Positions 38,129-46,265 of a DNA stretch of 64,000 nt are shown here, piece by piece (position 1 is the first letter of the stretch; every line of letters starts with the position of its first letter). The notes beneath the pieces are model-generated. The model saw only the letters and a list, made by a program, of their open reading frames with translations, ran no database searches and was not told where the DNA came from. Location: contig NZ_RXOE01000001.1 of NCBI RefSeq assembly GCF_003965815.1, forward strand, positions 1,116,001-1,180,000, read 5' to 3'. The position numbers and the translations under genes were made by a program. The DNA comes from Variovorax gossypii. GTDB taxonomy: Bacteria > Pseudomonadota > Gammaproteobacteria > Burkholderiales > Burkholderiaceae_C.

Positions 38129-41005
38129 TTACTTGGTCAGCACGAAGCCCTTGAGCTTGCCGAACGCGCCATCGACGAGCGCCTTCTGCTGTTCCTGGTG
38201 CAGGTGCGAGTAGCCCACCGCCGGCGATGCCGAGGCGGCACGGCCGGAGTAGCCGAGCTTCTGGCCTTCTTGCATGTTTTCGTGGATGTAGTGCTGCACG
38301 AAGAACCAGGCGCCCTGGTTCTGCGGCTCGTCCTGGCACCAGACCACGTCGACGAGATTCGGGTACTTCTTGATCTCGGCGGCGAATGCCTTGTGCGGGA
38401 ACGGATAGAGCTGCTCGACGCGGATGATCGCGACGTCGTCGGCTTCCTTCTCCTCGCGCTTCTTGGCCAGGTCGTAGTAGACCTTGCCCGAGCAGGCGAT
38501 CAGGCGCTTGACCTTCTCGGCCTTCAGGTCGCGGCTGTCGGGGATCACGGTCTGGAAGCCGCCCTTGATGAACTCGGACAGCGGCGAGGTCGCGTCCTTG
38601 TTACGCAGCAGCGACTTCGGCGTCATGATGATCAGCGGCTTGCGCAGGTTGCGCACCATCTGGCGACGCAGCACGTGGAAGATCTGGCTGGCCGTGGTCG
38701 GCTGCACGATCTGCATGTTGGCGTCGGCGGCCAGCTGCATGAAGCGCTCCAGGCGTGCCGAGCTGTGCTCGGGGCCCTGGCCTTCGTAGCCGTGCGGCAG
38801 CATCATGGTGATGCCGTTGACGCGGCCCCACTTCACTTCGCCCGAGGCGATGAACTGGTCGATCACGACCTGGGCGCCGTTGACGAAGTCGCCGAACTGC
38901 GCTTCCCAGATCACCAGGGTGTTGGGGTCGTTCGAGGCGTAGCCGTATTCGAAGGCCAGCACCGCTTCTTCCGAGAGGATGGAGTCGATGACGACGAACG
39001 GAGCCTGGTTGTCGGCCACGTTCTGCAGCGGCACGTAGGTGCCTTCGTCGAACTTCTCGCGGTTCTGGTCGTGCAGCACCGCGTGACGGTGCGTGAAGGT
39101 GCCGCGGCCCGAGTCCTCGCCCGACAGGCGCACCGGGTAGCCGCTGGCCACCAGCGAGGCGAAGGCCATGTGCTCGCCCATGCCCCAGTCGACGTTGACG
39201 TCGCCACGGCCCATGGCCGCGCGGTCGTCCAGCACCTTCTTCACCAGCGGGTGCACGGTGAAGCCTTGCGGCACGGTGGTGATCTTCTCGGCCAGGCGCT
39301 TCCACTCGGTCGTGGGGATGGCGGTGTCGCCGGCGTCGGTCCACTTCTTGTTGAGGAAGGGGCTCCAGTCGACCGCGTACTTGCTCTTGAAGTTGGTCAG
39401 CACCGGGTCGATGGTGTGCTTGCCCGCGTCCATGGCGGCGCGGTAAGCCTTGACCATGTCGTCGCCGAGCGTGTCGCCCATGCCTTGCGCGGCCAGCTTG
39501 TCGGCGTACAGACGGCGGGTGCCGGGGTGCTGGGCGATCTTCTTGTACATCAGCGGCTGGGTGAGCGAGGGGGTGTCCTGCTCGTTGTGGCCCAGCTTGC
39601 GGTAGCAGACGATGTCGATGACCACGTCCTTGTTGAATTCCTGGCGGAACTCCAGCGCGAGCTGCATGCACAGCACCACGGCTTCGGGATCGTCGCCGTT
39701 CACGTGCAGCACCGGCGCGTCGATCATCTTCACGATGTCCGTGCAGTACAGCGTCGAGCGGCTGTCGCGCGGGTCGCTGGTGGTGAAGCCGATCTGGTTG
39801 TTGATGACGATGTGGACCGTGCCGCCGGTGTAGTAGCCGCGGGTTTCGGCCAGCGCCAGCGTTTCCATGACCACGCCCTGGCCGGCGAAGGCCGCGTCGC
39901 CGTGCACGAGCACCGGCAGCACCGAGTCGCCTTCCTTGTCGCCGCGGCGGTCCATGCGCGCGCGCACCGAACCTTCGACGACCGGGTTCACGATTTCGAG
40001 GTGGGAGGGGTTGAAGGCCAGCGACAGGTGCACCGGGCCGCCAGGGGTGCTGACGTCGGAGCTGAAGCCCTGGTGGTACTTCACGTCGCCGCTGGGCAGC
40101 TCTTCGGGAGCCGTGTGGTCGAACTCGGCGAACAGGTCGGCGGGCATCTTGCCCAGCGAGTTCACCAGCACGTTCAGGCGGCCGCGGTGGGCCATGCCGA
40201 TCACGATTTCCTGCACGCCCTTCTCGCCGGCGCGGTTGATGAGCTCGTCCATCGCGACGATGAAGCTCTCGCCGCCTTCGAGCGAGAAGCGCTTCTGGCC
40301 GACGTACTTGGTGTGGAGGAAGCGCTCCAGGCCTTCGGCCGCGGTCAGGCGGTCGAGAACGCGCTTCTTCTGGTCGGCGTTCAGCTTGGGATTGGTGCGG
40401 GCGCTCTCGAGCTTCTGCTGCCACCAGCGCTTGTGGTTCTGGTCGGTGGTGTACATGTACTCGGCGCCGATGGTGCCGCAGTACGTTTCGCGCAGCGCGT
40501 TCAGCAGGTCGCGCAAGGACATGGTGTCTTTGCCGAAGAACGTGTTGCTGGTGTTGAACACCGTCTCGAGGTCCGCGTCGGCGAAGCCGTAGAACGAGGG
40601 CTCGAGTTCAGGAATGGAGGGACGCTCCGCGCGCTTGAGCGGGTCGAGGTCGGCCCAGCGGGCGCCGACGTTGCGGTAGGCGGCGATCAGCTGCTGGACT
40701 GCCGTGCGCTTGCGGCCGAGTTCGGAGTCGGCGCCGCTGGCCTGCACGACCTTGGTCGTGCCCTGCTTCGCCAGTTCGGCGAAGGCGTTGATGACCGGCA
40801 GGTGGGGGACGTCGCGGGTGTTGGTGCCGTCGGCGGCGGGGACGTTCTGCAGCGCGTCGAAGTACGAACGCCAGTTGTCGGGCACGCTGCCGGGGTTGGA
40901 GAGGTAGTTCTCGTACATCTCCTCGACATAGGGGGCGTTGCCGCCGAAGAGGTACGTGTTGCCTTGATAGGCGGTATACGCCGAGGGCGTAGAGGAATCG
41001 CTCAT
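38129..41005 (-). CDS. sucA: 2-oxoglutarate dehydrogenase E1
   Basis: 958 residues. Thiamine-diphosphate enzyme that decarboxylates 2-oxoglutarate and succinylates lipoyl-SucB. N-terminal subunit-contact part (YLFGGNAPYVEEMYENYL), ThDP and substrate blocks GMAHRGRLNVLVNSLGK, LVHGDAAFAGQGVVMETL, VINNQIGFTTSDPRDSRST and the C-terminal VWCQDEPQNQGAW. Length is that of OGDH, not of aceE-type E1. It begins the suc operon. Confidence 0.96.
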   Translation of the reverse strand: MSDSSTPSAYTAYQGNTYLFGGNAPYVEEMYENYLSNPGSVPDNWRSYFDALQNVPAADGTNTRDVPHLPVINAFAELAKQGTTKVVQASGADSELGRKRTAVQQLIAAYRNVGARWADLDPLKRAERPSIPELEPSFYGFADADLETVFNTSNTFFGKDTMSLRDLLNALRETYCGTIGAEYMYTTDQNHKRWWQQKLESARTNPKLNADQKKRVLDRLTAAEGLERFLHTKYVGQKRFSLEGGESFIVAMDELINRAGEKGVQEIVIGMAHRGRLNVLVNSLGKMPADLFAEFDHTAPEELPSGDVKYHQGFSSDVSTPGGPVHLSLAFNPSHLEIVNPVVEGSVRARMDRRGDKEGDSVLPVLVHGDAAFAGQGVVMETLALAETRGYYTGGTVHIVINNQIGFTTSDPRDSRSTLYCTDIVKMIDAPVLHVNGDDPEAVVLCMQLALEFRQEFNKDVVIDIVCYRKLGHNEQDTPSLTQPLMYKKIAQHPGTRRLYADKLAAQGMGDTLGDDMVKAYRAAMDAGKHTIDPVLTNFKSKYAVDWSPFLNKKWTDAGDTAIPTTEWKRLAEKITTVPQGFTVHPLVKKVLDDRAAMGRGDVNVDWGMGEHMAFASLVASGYPVRLSGEDSGRGTFTHRHAVLHDQNREKFDEGTYVPLQNVADNQAPFVVIDSILSEEAVLAFEYGYASNDPNTLVIWEAQFGDFVNGAQVVIDQFIASGEVKWGRVNGITMMLPHGYEGQGPEHSSARLERFMQLAADANMQIVQPTTASQIFHVLRRQMVRNLRKPLIIMTPKSLLRNKDATSPLSEFIKGGFQTVIPDSRDLKAEKVKRLIACSGKVYYDLAKKREEKEADDVAIIRVEQLYPFPHKAFAAEIKKYPNLVDVVWCQDEPQNQGAWFFVQHYIHENMQEGQKLGYSGRAASASPAVGYSHLHQEQQKALVDGAFGKLKGFVLTK

Positions 41006-41020
41006 GATCCGCTGACCTTC

Positions 41021-41037
41021 GCTTCCCTGAGGGAAGC
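41021..41037 (-). promoter_or_regulatory. perfect hairpin in the sucA leader
   Basis: GCTTCCC, a 3-nt loop and GGGAAGC form a 7-bp stem 15 bp upstream of the sucA ATG, just before its GAAGG ribosome site. There is no T-tract. Suc operon expression could be modulated through it, but this is only a structural observation. The gap 41006-41196 holds no gene. Confidence 0.35.
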
Positions 41038-41196
41038 ACTAGCTGGTTTAAGAAACCTTCCGCGACACGGCTGAACCGATTGGCGGATGCGACTGTGGCT
41101 GGGGAAGGGCCTGAGTACCTTGGCATTGTGCCACGTCAACCATATGACGGTCCAACCGGGCTTCGCAACCCCTCCTGTTGCTCATTCGCCGCTCAT

Positions 41197-43110
41197 TCAG
41201 GCGGAAGCGAGTAACTGTTTGATCTGCTGCAGGGTGGCGGGGTCGTCGATGGTGGTCAGGTCGCCGGGGTCGCGCTGCTCGCAGACGGCCTGGATGGCCC
41301 GGCGCAGCAGCTTGCCGCTGCGGGTCTTCGGCAGGCCGGAGACGAAGCGCACGCGGGCCGGCCGCGCCAGGGCGCCGAGCTGGTCGGCCACCACTTTCAT
41401 GATCTCGCCCTCGAGCCTGAGGGCCGCGTCGGCGTCCGCCACGGCCTTGCCGTCCTTCGGCACCACGAAGGCCATCGCGACCTGCCCTTTCAGCGCGTCG
41501 GCCACGCCGACCACCGCCACCTCGGCCACGTTGGGATGCCCCGAGATGCTTTCCTCGATCTCGCGGGTACCGAGGCGGTGGCCCGCCACGTTGATCACGT
41601 CGTCGGTGCGCCCGAGGATGTAGAAATAGCCGTCCTCGTCGCGGATGCCCCAGTCGAAGGTCGAATAGACCATCTTGCCGGGCACGCTCTTCCAGTAGGT
41701 GTTGACGAAGCGCGCGTCGTCCTTCCACACCGTCTGCATGAAGCCCGGCGGGGTCGGCCCCTCGACCACGACCACGCCCTTCTCGTTCGAGCCGGTGAGC
41801 TCCTCGCCGGTCGACTCGTGCAATATCTTGATGCGATAGCCGTACATCGGCACGCCGGGGCTGCCGAACTTGCTGGCCTTGGCCTCAACGCCGTTGGCGA
41901 TGGTGATCATCGGCCAGCCCGACTCGGTCTGCCAATAGTTGTCGATGATCGGCACGCCCAGGCCCTCGCTGATCCAGCGGGCGGTGGGCTCGTCCAGCGG
42001 CTCGCCGGCCAGGAACAGGGCGCGCAGAGTCGACAGGTCGTACTTCTTCAGCAGCGCCGGGTCCTGCTTCTTGAGCACCCGCACCGCCGTGGGCGCGCTG
42101 AACATCACCGTCACCTTGTATTTCTCGACGAGGCGCCACCAGATGCCGCCGTCGGGCTCCCGGTCGATGCCCTGCGTGGGCAGGCCCTCGTACATGATCG
42201 TCGCCATGCCGGCGATCAGCGGGCCGTAGACGATGTAGCTGTGGCCTACCACCCAGCCGATGTCGCTGGTGGAGAAGTAGGTTTCCCCGGGGCGGCCGTC
42301 GAAGATGTGCTTCATGCTCGCAGCCAGCGCGACCGCGTAGCCGCCCACGTCGCGCTGCACGCCCTTGGGCTTGCCGGTGGTGCCGCTCGTGTAGATGGTG
42401 TAGCTGATGTCGGTGGAGGCGAGCCAGGTGCAGGGCACCCTGGCGTCGAGATGCTTTCGGCGCAACTCGGCTGCCAGATGGTCGCGGCCGGGCGTCAGGT
42501 CCATCGGCGCGAGGCCGCGGTCGGTCAGCAGCACGGCCGAGGGCTTGTGCTTCGACAGCCGGATCGCCTCGTCGAGCAGCGGCTTGTATGCGATGACCTT
42601 GTTGCCGCGCGAGCCGGCATCGGCGCTCACGATCACCTTGGGCTCGGCATCCTCGATGCGCGTGGCCAGCGAGCCGCTGGCGAAGCCGCCGAACACCACG
42701 CAGTGGATGGCGCCGATGCGCGCACAGGCCAGCATCGCGAAGGCGGCTTCCGGAATCATCGGCATGTAGATGAGCACGCGGTCGCCCTTGCCCACCCCCA
42801 GCTCGACGAGGCTGGCGGCCGTGCGCTGCACCTCGGCGTGCAACTCGGCGAAGCTGTAGCTCTTCTCGACGCCCGTTTCGGTGGAAACGAAGATCAGCGC
42901 CGGCTGGTCGCCCCGCGCCGCCAGGTGCCGGTCGACGGCGTTGTGGCACAGGTTGGTCGTGCCCCCCACGAACCAGCGCGCAAAAGGCGGCTGACTGGCG
43001 TCGAGGATCTGCTGGGCGGGCGTCTGCCAGTCGATCAGCTTCGCCTGCTCGGCCCAGAAGGCCTCGGGCGCGTCGACGGATTGACGATAGAACTCTTCAT
43101 AGCGGCTCAT
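41197..43110 (-). CDS. prpE: propionate-CoA ligase (acyl-CoA synthetase)
   Basis: 637 residues, ANL superfamily. AMP-binding signature YTSGTTGKPKG near residues 242-252, WQTESGWPM, GRTDDVINVAGHRLGTREIEE hinge and C-terminal TRSGKLLRR with the acetylatable catalytic Lys. The pattern is that of the acetyl/propionyl-CoA synthetase branch; the short N-terminus YEEFYRQSVDAPEAFWAEQAKLIDW and length fit PrpE rather than Acs. Activates propionate, probably also acetate or other short acids. Lies behind the hydrolase gene. Confidence 0.9.
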   Translation of the reverse strand: MSRYEEFYRQSVDAPEAFWAEQAKLIDWQTPAQQILDASQPPFARWFVGGTTNLCHNAVDRHLAARGDQPALIFVSTETGVEKSYSFAELHAEVQRTAASLVELGVGKGDRVLIYMPMIPEAAFAMLACARIGAIHCVVFGGFASGSLATRIEDAEPKVIVSADAGSRGNKVIAYKPLLDEAIRLSKHKPSAVLLTDRGLAPMDLTPGRDHLAAELRRKHLDARVPCTWLASTDISYTIYTSGTTGKPKGVQRDVGGYAVALAASMKHIFDGRPGETYFSTSDIGWVVGHSYIVYGPLIAGMATIMYEGLPTQGIDREPDGGIWWRLVEKYKVTVMFSAPTAVRVLKKQDPALLKKYDLSTLRALFLAGEPLDEPTARWISEGLGVPIIDNYWQTESGWPMITIANGVEAKASKFGSPGVPMYGYRIKILHESTGEELTGSNEKGVVVVEGPTPPGFMQTVWKDDARFVNTYWKSVPGKMVYSTFDWGIRDEDGYFYILGRTDDVINVAGHRLGTREIEESISGHPNVAEVAVVGVADALKGQVAMAFVVPKDGKAVADADAALRLEGEIMKVVADQLGALARPARVRFVSGLPKTRSGKLLRRAIQAVCEQRDPGDLTTIDDPATLQQIKQLLASA

Positions 43111-43200
43111 CTCGGTTTGTCTCCTGTTATTCGTTCCGTTCCGGCTGTCGCACCAAAACTGAATTCATAATTATGGAGACCGATCTTGCAGCAAGCTGAC

Positions 43201-43218
43201 AGCCGGGGCAACCCGGCT
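43201..43218. terminator. hairpin after the isochorismatase-like gene
   Basis: AGCCGGG-GCAA-CCCGGCT on the plus strand is a perfect 7-bp stem with a GNRA loop, 18 bp past the isochorismatase-like stop and upstream of prpE. No T-tract follows on the minus strand, so termination is doubtful. prpE may have its own promoter in this 125-bp gap. Confidence 0.35.
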
Positions 43219-43235
43219 TTCCTCCGCTGCCCCGG

Positions 43236-43838
43236 TTACCGGATGAGCGAGAGCACTTCGGGAAACGCGGGATGCTCCGCCGTGCGCAGCCACTCGAAGC
43301 CGACCATCTCGGTCGTCACGAGTTCGGCACCAGCACCGGCCAGCCGGTCGAAGGCGGCATCGCGGTTGCGCTCGGTGCGCGAGCTACAGGCGTCGGTGAC
43401 GACCCAGACCTCGAACTCGTCTTCCAGCAGGTCGAGCGCCGTCTGCAGCAGGCAGACATGGGCTTCGCAGCCGGCGATGACGATGCTGTTGCGCTCCTCT
43501 GCGGCCGCCTGCGGCTTCTGCAGATGCTTGGGCAGGCTCCGCGCATTGCCCTGCGGCGCCTTGGCCGGCACGCGCAGCCACTCGCCCAGGCCCTCCTCCA
43601 CGCCGCTGAAATGCATCTTCGACAGGGTGCGCTGGCACTGCGCGCGGATGTCGGGCAGGTTCTGGCCCAGCTTGGAGGGGTTGTGCTCGGTGCCCCACGC
43701 CGGCACCTGCAGCAGCTTCGCCATCTTGCCGAGCCGCACGGCGTTCTGCGCGACCGCTTCTCCCTCGAAGATCGCCGGCATCAGGCGCTCCTGGTAGTCG
43801 ACCAGGACGAGTTGGGATTGCGAGACGTCGAGCAGCAT
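43236..43838 (-). CDS. isochorismatase-fold hydrolase, ISOC1/ISOC2-like
   Basis: 200 residues. The cysteine-hydrolase triad is readable: Asp14 in LVLVDYQERL, Lys74 in LSKMHFSG and Cys129 in AGCEAHVCL. The tail AHVCLLQTALDLL with VTDACSSRT resembles eukaryotic ISOC2 more than nicotinamidase or true isochorismatase. A linker of about 25 residues (86-115) is unusual. Substrate unknown. It lies 12 bp behind the TetR gene, so the two are likely co-transcribed. Confidence 0.82.
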   Translation of the reverse strand: MLLDVSQSQLVLVDYQERLMPAIFEGEAVAQNAVRLGKMAKLLQVPAWGTEHNPSKLGQNLPDIRAQCQRTLSKMHFSGVEEGLGEWLRVPAKAPQGNARSLPKHLQKPQAAAEERNSIVIAGCEAHVCLLQTALDLLEDEFEVWVVTDACSSRTERNRDAAFDRLAGAGAELVTTEMVGFEWLRTAEHPAFPEVLSLIR

Positions 43839-43850
43839 GAACAGTTTCTT

Positions 43851-44522
43851 TCAGGAATCGGTTGAATCGGGCTGAACCGTACCACCGAAAAGACCGGGTT
43901 GACGCGTGCCGCCATCGACGCGCTGCACCAGTTGCGCCACATAGGCCTTGAACAGCGCGTCGGCCGACTGCCTGAACATGCGGATGCGCCCCGTGTGCTG
44001 CATAAGCAGCAGGCCGACGCCATGGGCGAACAGCGCGGTGTTCTCGCGCAGGGCGGCGTCCGCGTCGAGCCCCAGCTCCTGCAGCGCCTCCTCGCAGGGA
44101 CGCAGGGCCTGGTAGAGATGGTCGTTCAGCTCGTGGTCGAGCTCGCTGGTCAGGCCGCGCGGGCGCATGCCCTGCACCAGATAGAAGCCCAGGTCGAGTT
44201 CGCGCGGATTCGCGGCGTAGAAGTCGAACCACGCCTGGGCTCTCGCGGCGAGCGCCTGGCCGGGGCCGTCCTGCGACACCGGGGCCTCGGCCACCGCAGC
44301 CTGCAGCCGCTGGATCGACTCGTCGAGCAGGGCCGCGTAGATCGCCTCCTTGCTCTCGAAGTACGAATAGATCGCGCCCGGGGTGTAGCCCGCCCTCCTG
44401 GCGATTTCGCGGACGCTCGCCCCCTCGATGCCGGCCTCCAGGAAGACCGCGCGGGCGGCATCGAGCACGAGCGAACGGCGGGCATCGGTGAGCGCCTGTC
44501 GGCGTTGGAGCTTGGCGTGCAT
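43851..44522 (-). CDS. TetR-family transcriptional regulator
   Basis: 223 residues. N-terminal helix-turn-helix (VLDAARAVFLEAGIEGASVREIARRAGYTPGAIYSYFESKEA, spanning about 19-60), then an all-helical ligand domain with AWFDFYAANPRELDLGFYL. Its gene is divergent from the dehydratase-like gene, and the 107-bp gap holds a matching pair of palindromic repeats, so it probably represses that gene and itself. A CoA ester ligand would fit the neighbours but is a guess. Confidence 0.88.
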   Translation of the reverse strand: MHAKLQRRQALTDARRSLVLDAARAVFLEAGIEGASVREIARRAGYTPGAIYSYFESKEAIYAALLDESIQRLQAAVAEAPVSQDGPGQALAARAQAWFDFYAANPRELDLGFYLVQGMRPRGLTSELDHELNDHLYQALRPCEEALQELGLDADAALRENTALFAHGVGLLLMQHTGRIRMFRQSADALFKAYVAQLVQRVDGGTRQPGLFGGTVQPDSTDS

Positions 44523-44544
44523 GGGCGGGACTATAGCCCTCGGA

Positions 44545-44577
44545 TTGATCGTCGATCCAGTTTTTTGATCGTTGATC
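44545..44577. promoter_or_regulatory. paired operator-like palindromes for the TetR regulator
   Basis: Two copies of TTGATCGTYGATC lie at 44545-44557 and 44565-44577, 20 bp apart start to start (two helical turns). The 11-bp core of the first, GATCGTCGATC, is a palindrome apart from its central base; the second has one mismatch. The TetR start is 22 bp to the left, and the second copy carries the -35 of the rightward promoter. Confidence 0.6.
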
Positions 44578-44600
44578 GAAAAATTGAACGGTGTTTAAAT
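44572..44600 (+). promoter_or_regulatory. promoter of the dehydratase-like gene
   Basis: TTGATC (44572-44577), 17 bp, TTAAAT (44595-44600). The start would fall near 44607, giving a leader of about 23 nt that contains the AGGAG at 44616-44620. The -35 is inside the second operator copy, so bound TetR would block RNA polymerase. Confidence 0.5.
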
Positions 44601-44629
44601 CTTGGCAGAACAGCCAGGAGACAAACTCG

Positions 44630-46252
44630 ATGAACGCCCCGCTTCCCAGCACCTCCCTCATGTCCGGCGCCGACTACCGCGAATCGCTGCGCCGCTACGA
44701 GCCCACCGTTTTCGTCGATGGCCGCCGCGTCGACAGCGTGGCCGACGAACCCGCCTTCCAGCCCGGCATCAATGCCATCGCCCTCACCTACGACTACGCC
44801 CTGAAGAAGGAATACGAGCCGCTGATGACCGCCGTGCAGCACACCAGCGGCAAGCGGGTCAACCGGCTCTCCCACATCAACACCAGCGCGGGCGACCTGC
44901 TCAACAAGCTAGAGGCCGTACGTCTGGTCTGCCAGGAAACCGGCTGCGCCCAGCGCTACCTGACGCACGACGCGCTCAACGCCATCGCCCAGGTGTCGGC
45001 CCGCATCGACGACGCCCGCGGCAGCACCGAGCACACGGCGCGCTTCCACGAATACCTGCACCGCGTGCAGGACCAGGACCTGACGCTCGGCGTCGCCATG
45101 ACCGACGCCAAGGGCGACCGCAGCCGCCGCCCGCACGAGCAGGCCAACGTCGACAGCTACCTGCACGTGGTCGAGCGCAATGCGCGCGGCATCTTCATCT
45201 CGGGCACCAAGGCCATCGTGACCGGGGCGCCCTACGTGCACGAGTTGCTGGTCATGCCCTGCCGCAACATGGGCCGGGAAGACGCCGACTTCGCCGTCTG
45301 CTGCGCCGTGCCGCTCGATGCGCCAGGCCTCACCATCGTCGCGCGACCGGCTGGCCGGCCCGGCGAGAAGCTGGAGCACGGCGAGGCCCTGTTCAGCCGC
45401 AAGTACGGCCAGAGCACCGGCGTGTGCATGTTCGACAGGGTGCTCGTGCCCTGGGAGCGCGTGTTCTACGCCGGCGAGTGGGAACACTCCGGCCACCTGA
45501 CCTACAGCTATGCCACGCACCACCGCCACAGTTGCATCGGTGCGCGCGCCGGCTTCGGCGACCTGCTGATCGGCGCAGGCGCGCTGATGTGCGAGGCCAA
45601 CGGCTTCGATCCGGGCAAGGAAAGCCACCTGCGCGAGCAGATGGTCGAGCTCATCACCATCACCGAGAGCTTCTTCGCCTGCGGCGTGGCGGCCAGCGTG
45701 TACGGCACGGCCGACGAGCACTGCGAGGTCTTCATGCCCGACCCGGTGTTCAGCAACATCGGCAAGCTGCTGCTCGCCACGAAGATCTACGACATGCACC
45801 GGATCGCTCACTACGTGAGCGGAGGCCTGATCGTCACCCTGCCCGGCCCCGACGAAGACCACAACCCCGAGACCGCCGCCCGCCTCTCGGACGTGCTGCG
45901 CGCCAACCCCGCCATTCCCTACGAGCAGCGCATCGAGACGGCCCGCTTCATCGAAGACCTGACGGCCGGCTACCAGGGCGGCTGGTACAGCGTGATCAGC
46001 CTGCACGGCGGCGGCTCGCCCGCGGCGATGAAGCAGGAAATCTGGCGCAACTACCCGGTGGGCTCCAAGGTCGAGCTGGTCGAGCGCATCCTCGAACGAG
46101 GCATCGCGGCCGACGGCTCGCCCTCGGCCGCGCCTCACGACCCGGAGCGCGCCATCACCCGCAACCGCCAGCCCGGCAGATGCTGCGACACGGGCTGCAC
46201 CACGCCGGGCCAGGCCGTCATGGTCGAACTACCGGCCTCGCGGCGCGCCTAG
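44630..46252 (+). CDS. 4-hydroxyphenylacetate hydroxylase/4-hydroxybutyryl-CoA dehydratase family enzyme
   Basis: 540 residues; ATG at 44630 with AGGAG 9 nt upstream. The body resembles 4-hydroxybutyryl-CoA dehydratase (AbfD) more than HpaB: the matching blocks are AMTDAKGDRS (156-165) for AMTDPKGDRG, GTKAIVTGA (192-200) for flavin binding, and [23 protein letters not shown] (297-319). AbfD binds a [4Fe-4S] cluster through Cys99, Cys103, His292 and Cys299. The equivalents here are Cys106, Tyr110, His298 and Ala305, so two ligands are lost. Other Cys occur at 101, 302 and in a C-terminal tail CCDTGC (518-523). Flavin-dependent acyl-CoA chemistry is likely; the reaction is not known. Confidence 0.8.
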   Translation: MNAPLPSTSLMSGADYRESLRRYEPTVFVDGRRVDSVADEPAFQPGINAIALTYDYALKKEYEPLMTAVQHTSGKRVNRLSHINTSAGDLLNKLEAVRLVCQETGCAQRYLTHDALNAIAQVSARIDDARGSTEHTARFHEYLHRVQDQDLTLGVAMTDAKGDRSRRPHEQANVDSYLHVVERNARGIFISGTKAIVTGAPYVHELLVMPCRNMGREDADFAVCCAVPLDAPGLTIVARPAGRPGEKLEHGEALFSRKYGQSTGVCMFDRVLVPWERVFYAGEWEHSGHLTYSYATHHRHSCIGARAGFGDLLIGAGALMCEANGFDPGKESHLREQMVELITITESFFACGVAASVYGTADEHCEVFMPDPVFSNIGKLLLATKIYDMHRIAHYVSGGLIVTLPGPDEDHNPETAARLSDVLRANPAIPYEQRIETARFIEDLTAGYQGGWYSVISLHGGGSPAAMKQEIWRNYPVGSKVELVERILERGIAADGSPSAAPHDPERAITRNRQPGRCCDTGCTTPGQAVMVELPASRRA

Positions 46253-46265
46253 ACTCCGGCGGATG
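46250..46265 (+). promoter_or_regulatory. -10-like box abutting the lipoprotein hydrolase start
   Basis: TAGACT (46250-46255) is followed by seven bases and the ATG at 46263. The box overlaps the stop codon of the upstream gene. No Shine-Dalgarno is obvious and the -35 is weak. It would give a leaderless transcript, or the gene may be read through from upstream. Confidence 0.35.

Noticed and set aside
38198..41074. 958-residue open frame opposite sucA
   Set aside because: Mirrors sucA exactly in extent, is rich in Val/Leu/His/Arg as an antisense frame, and shows no signature.
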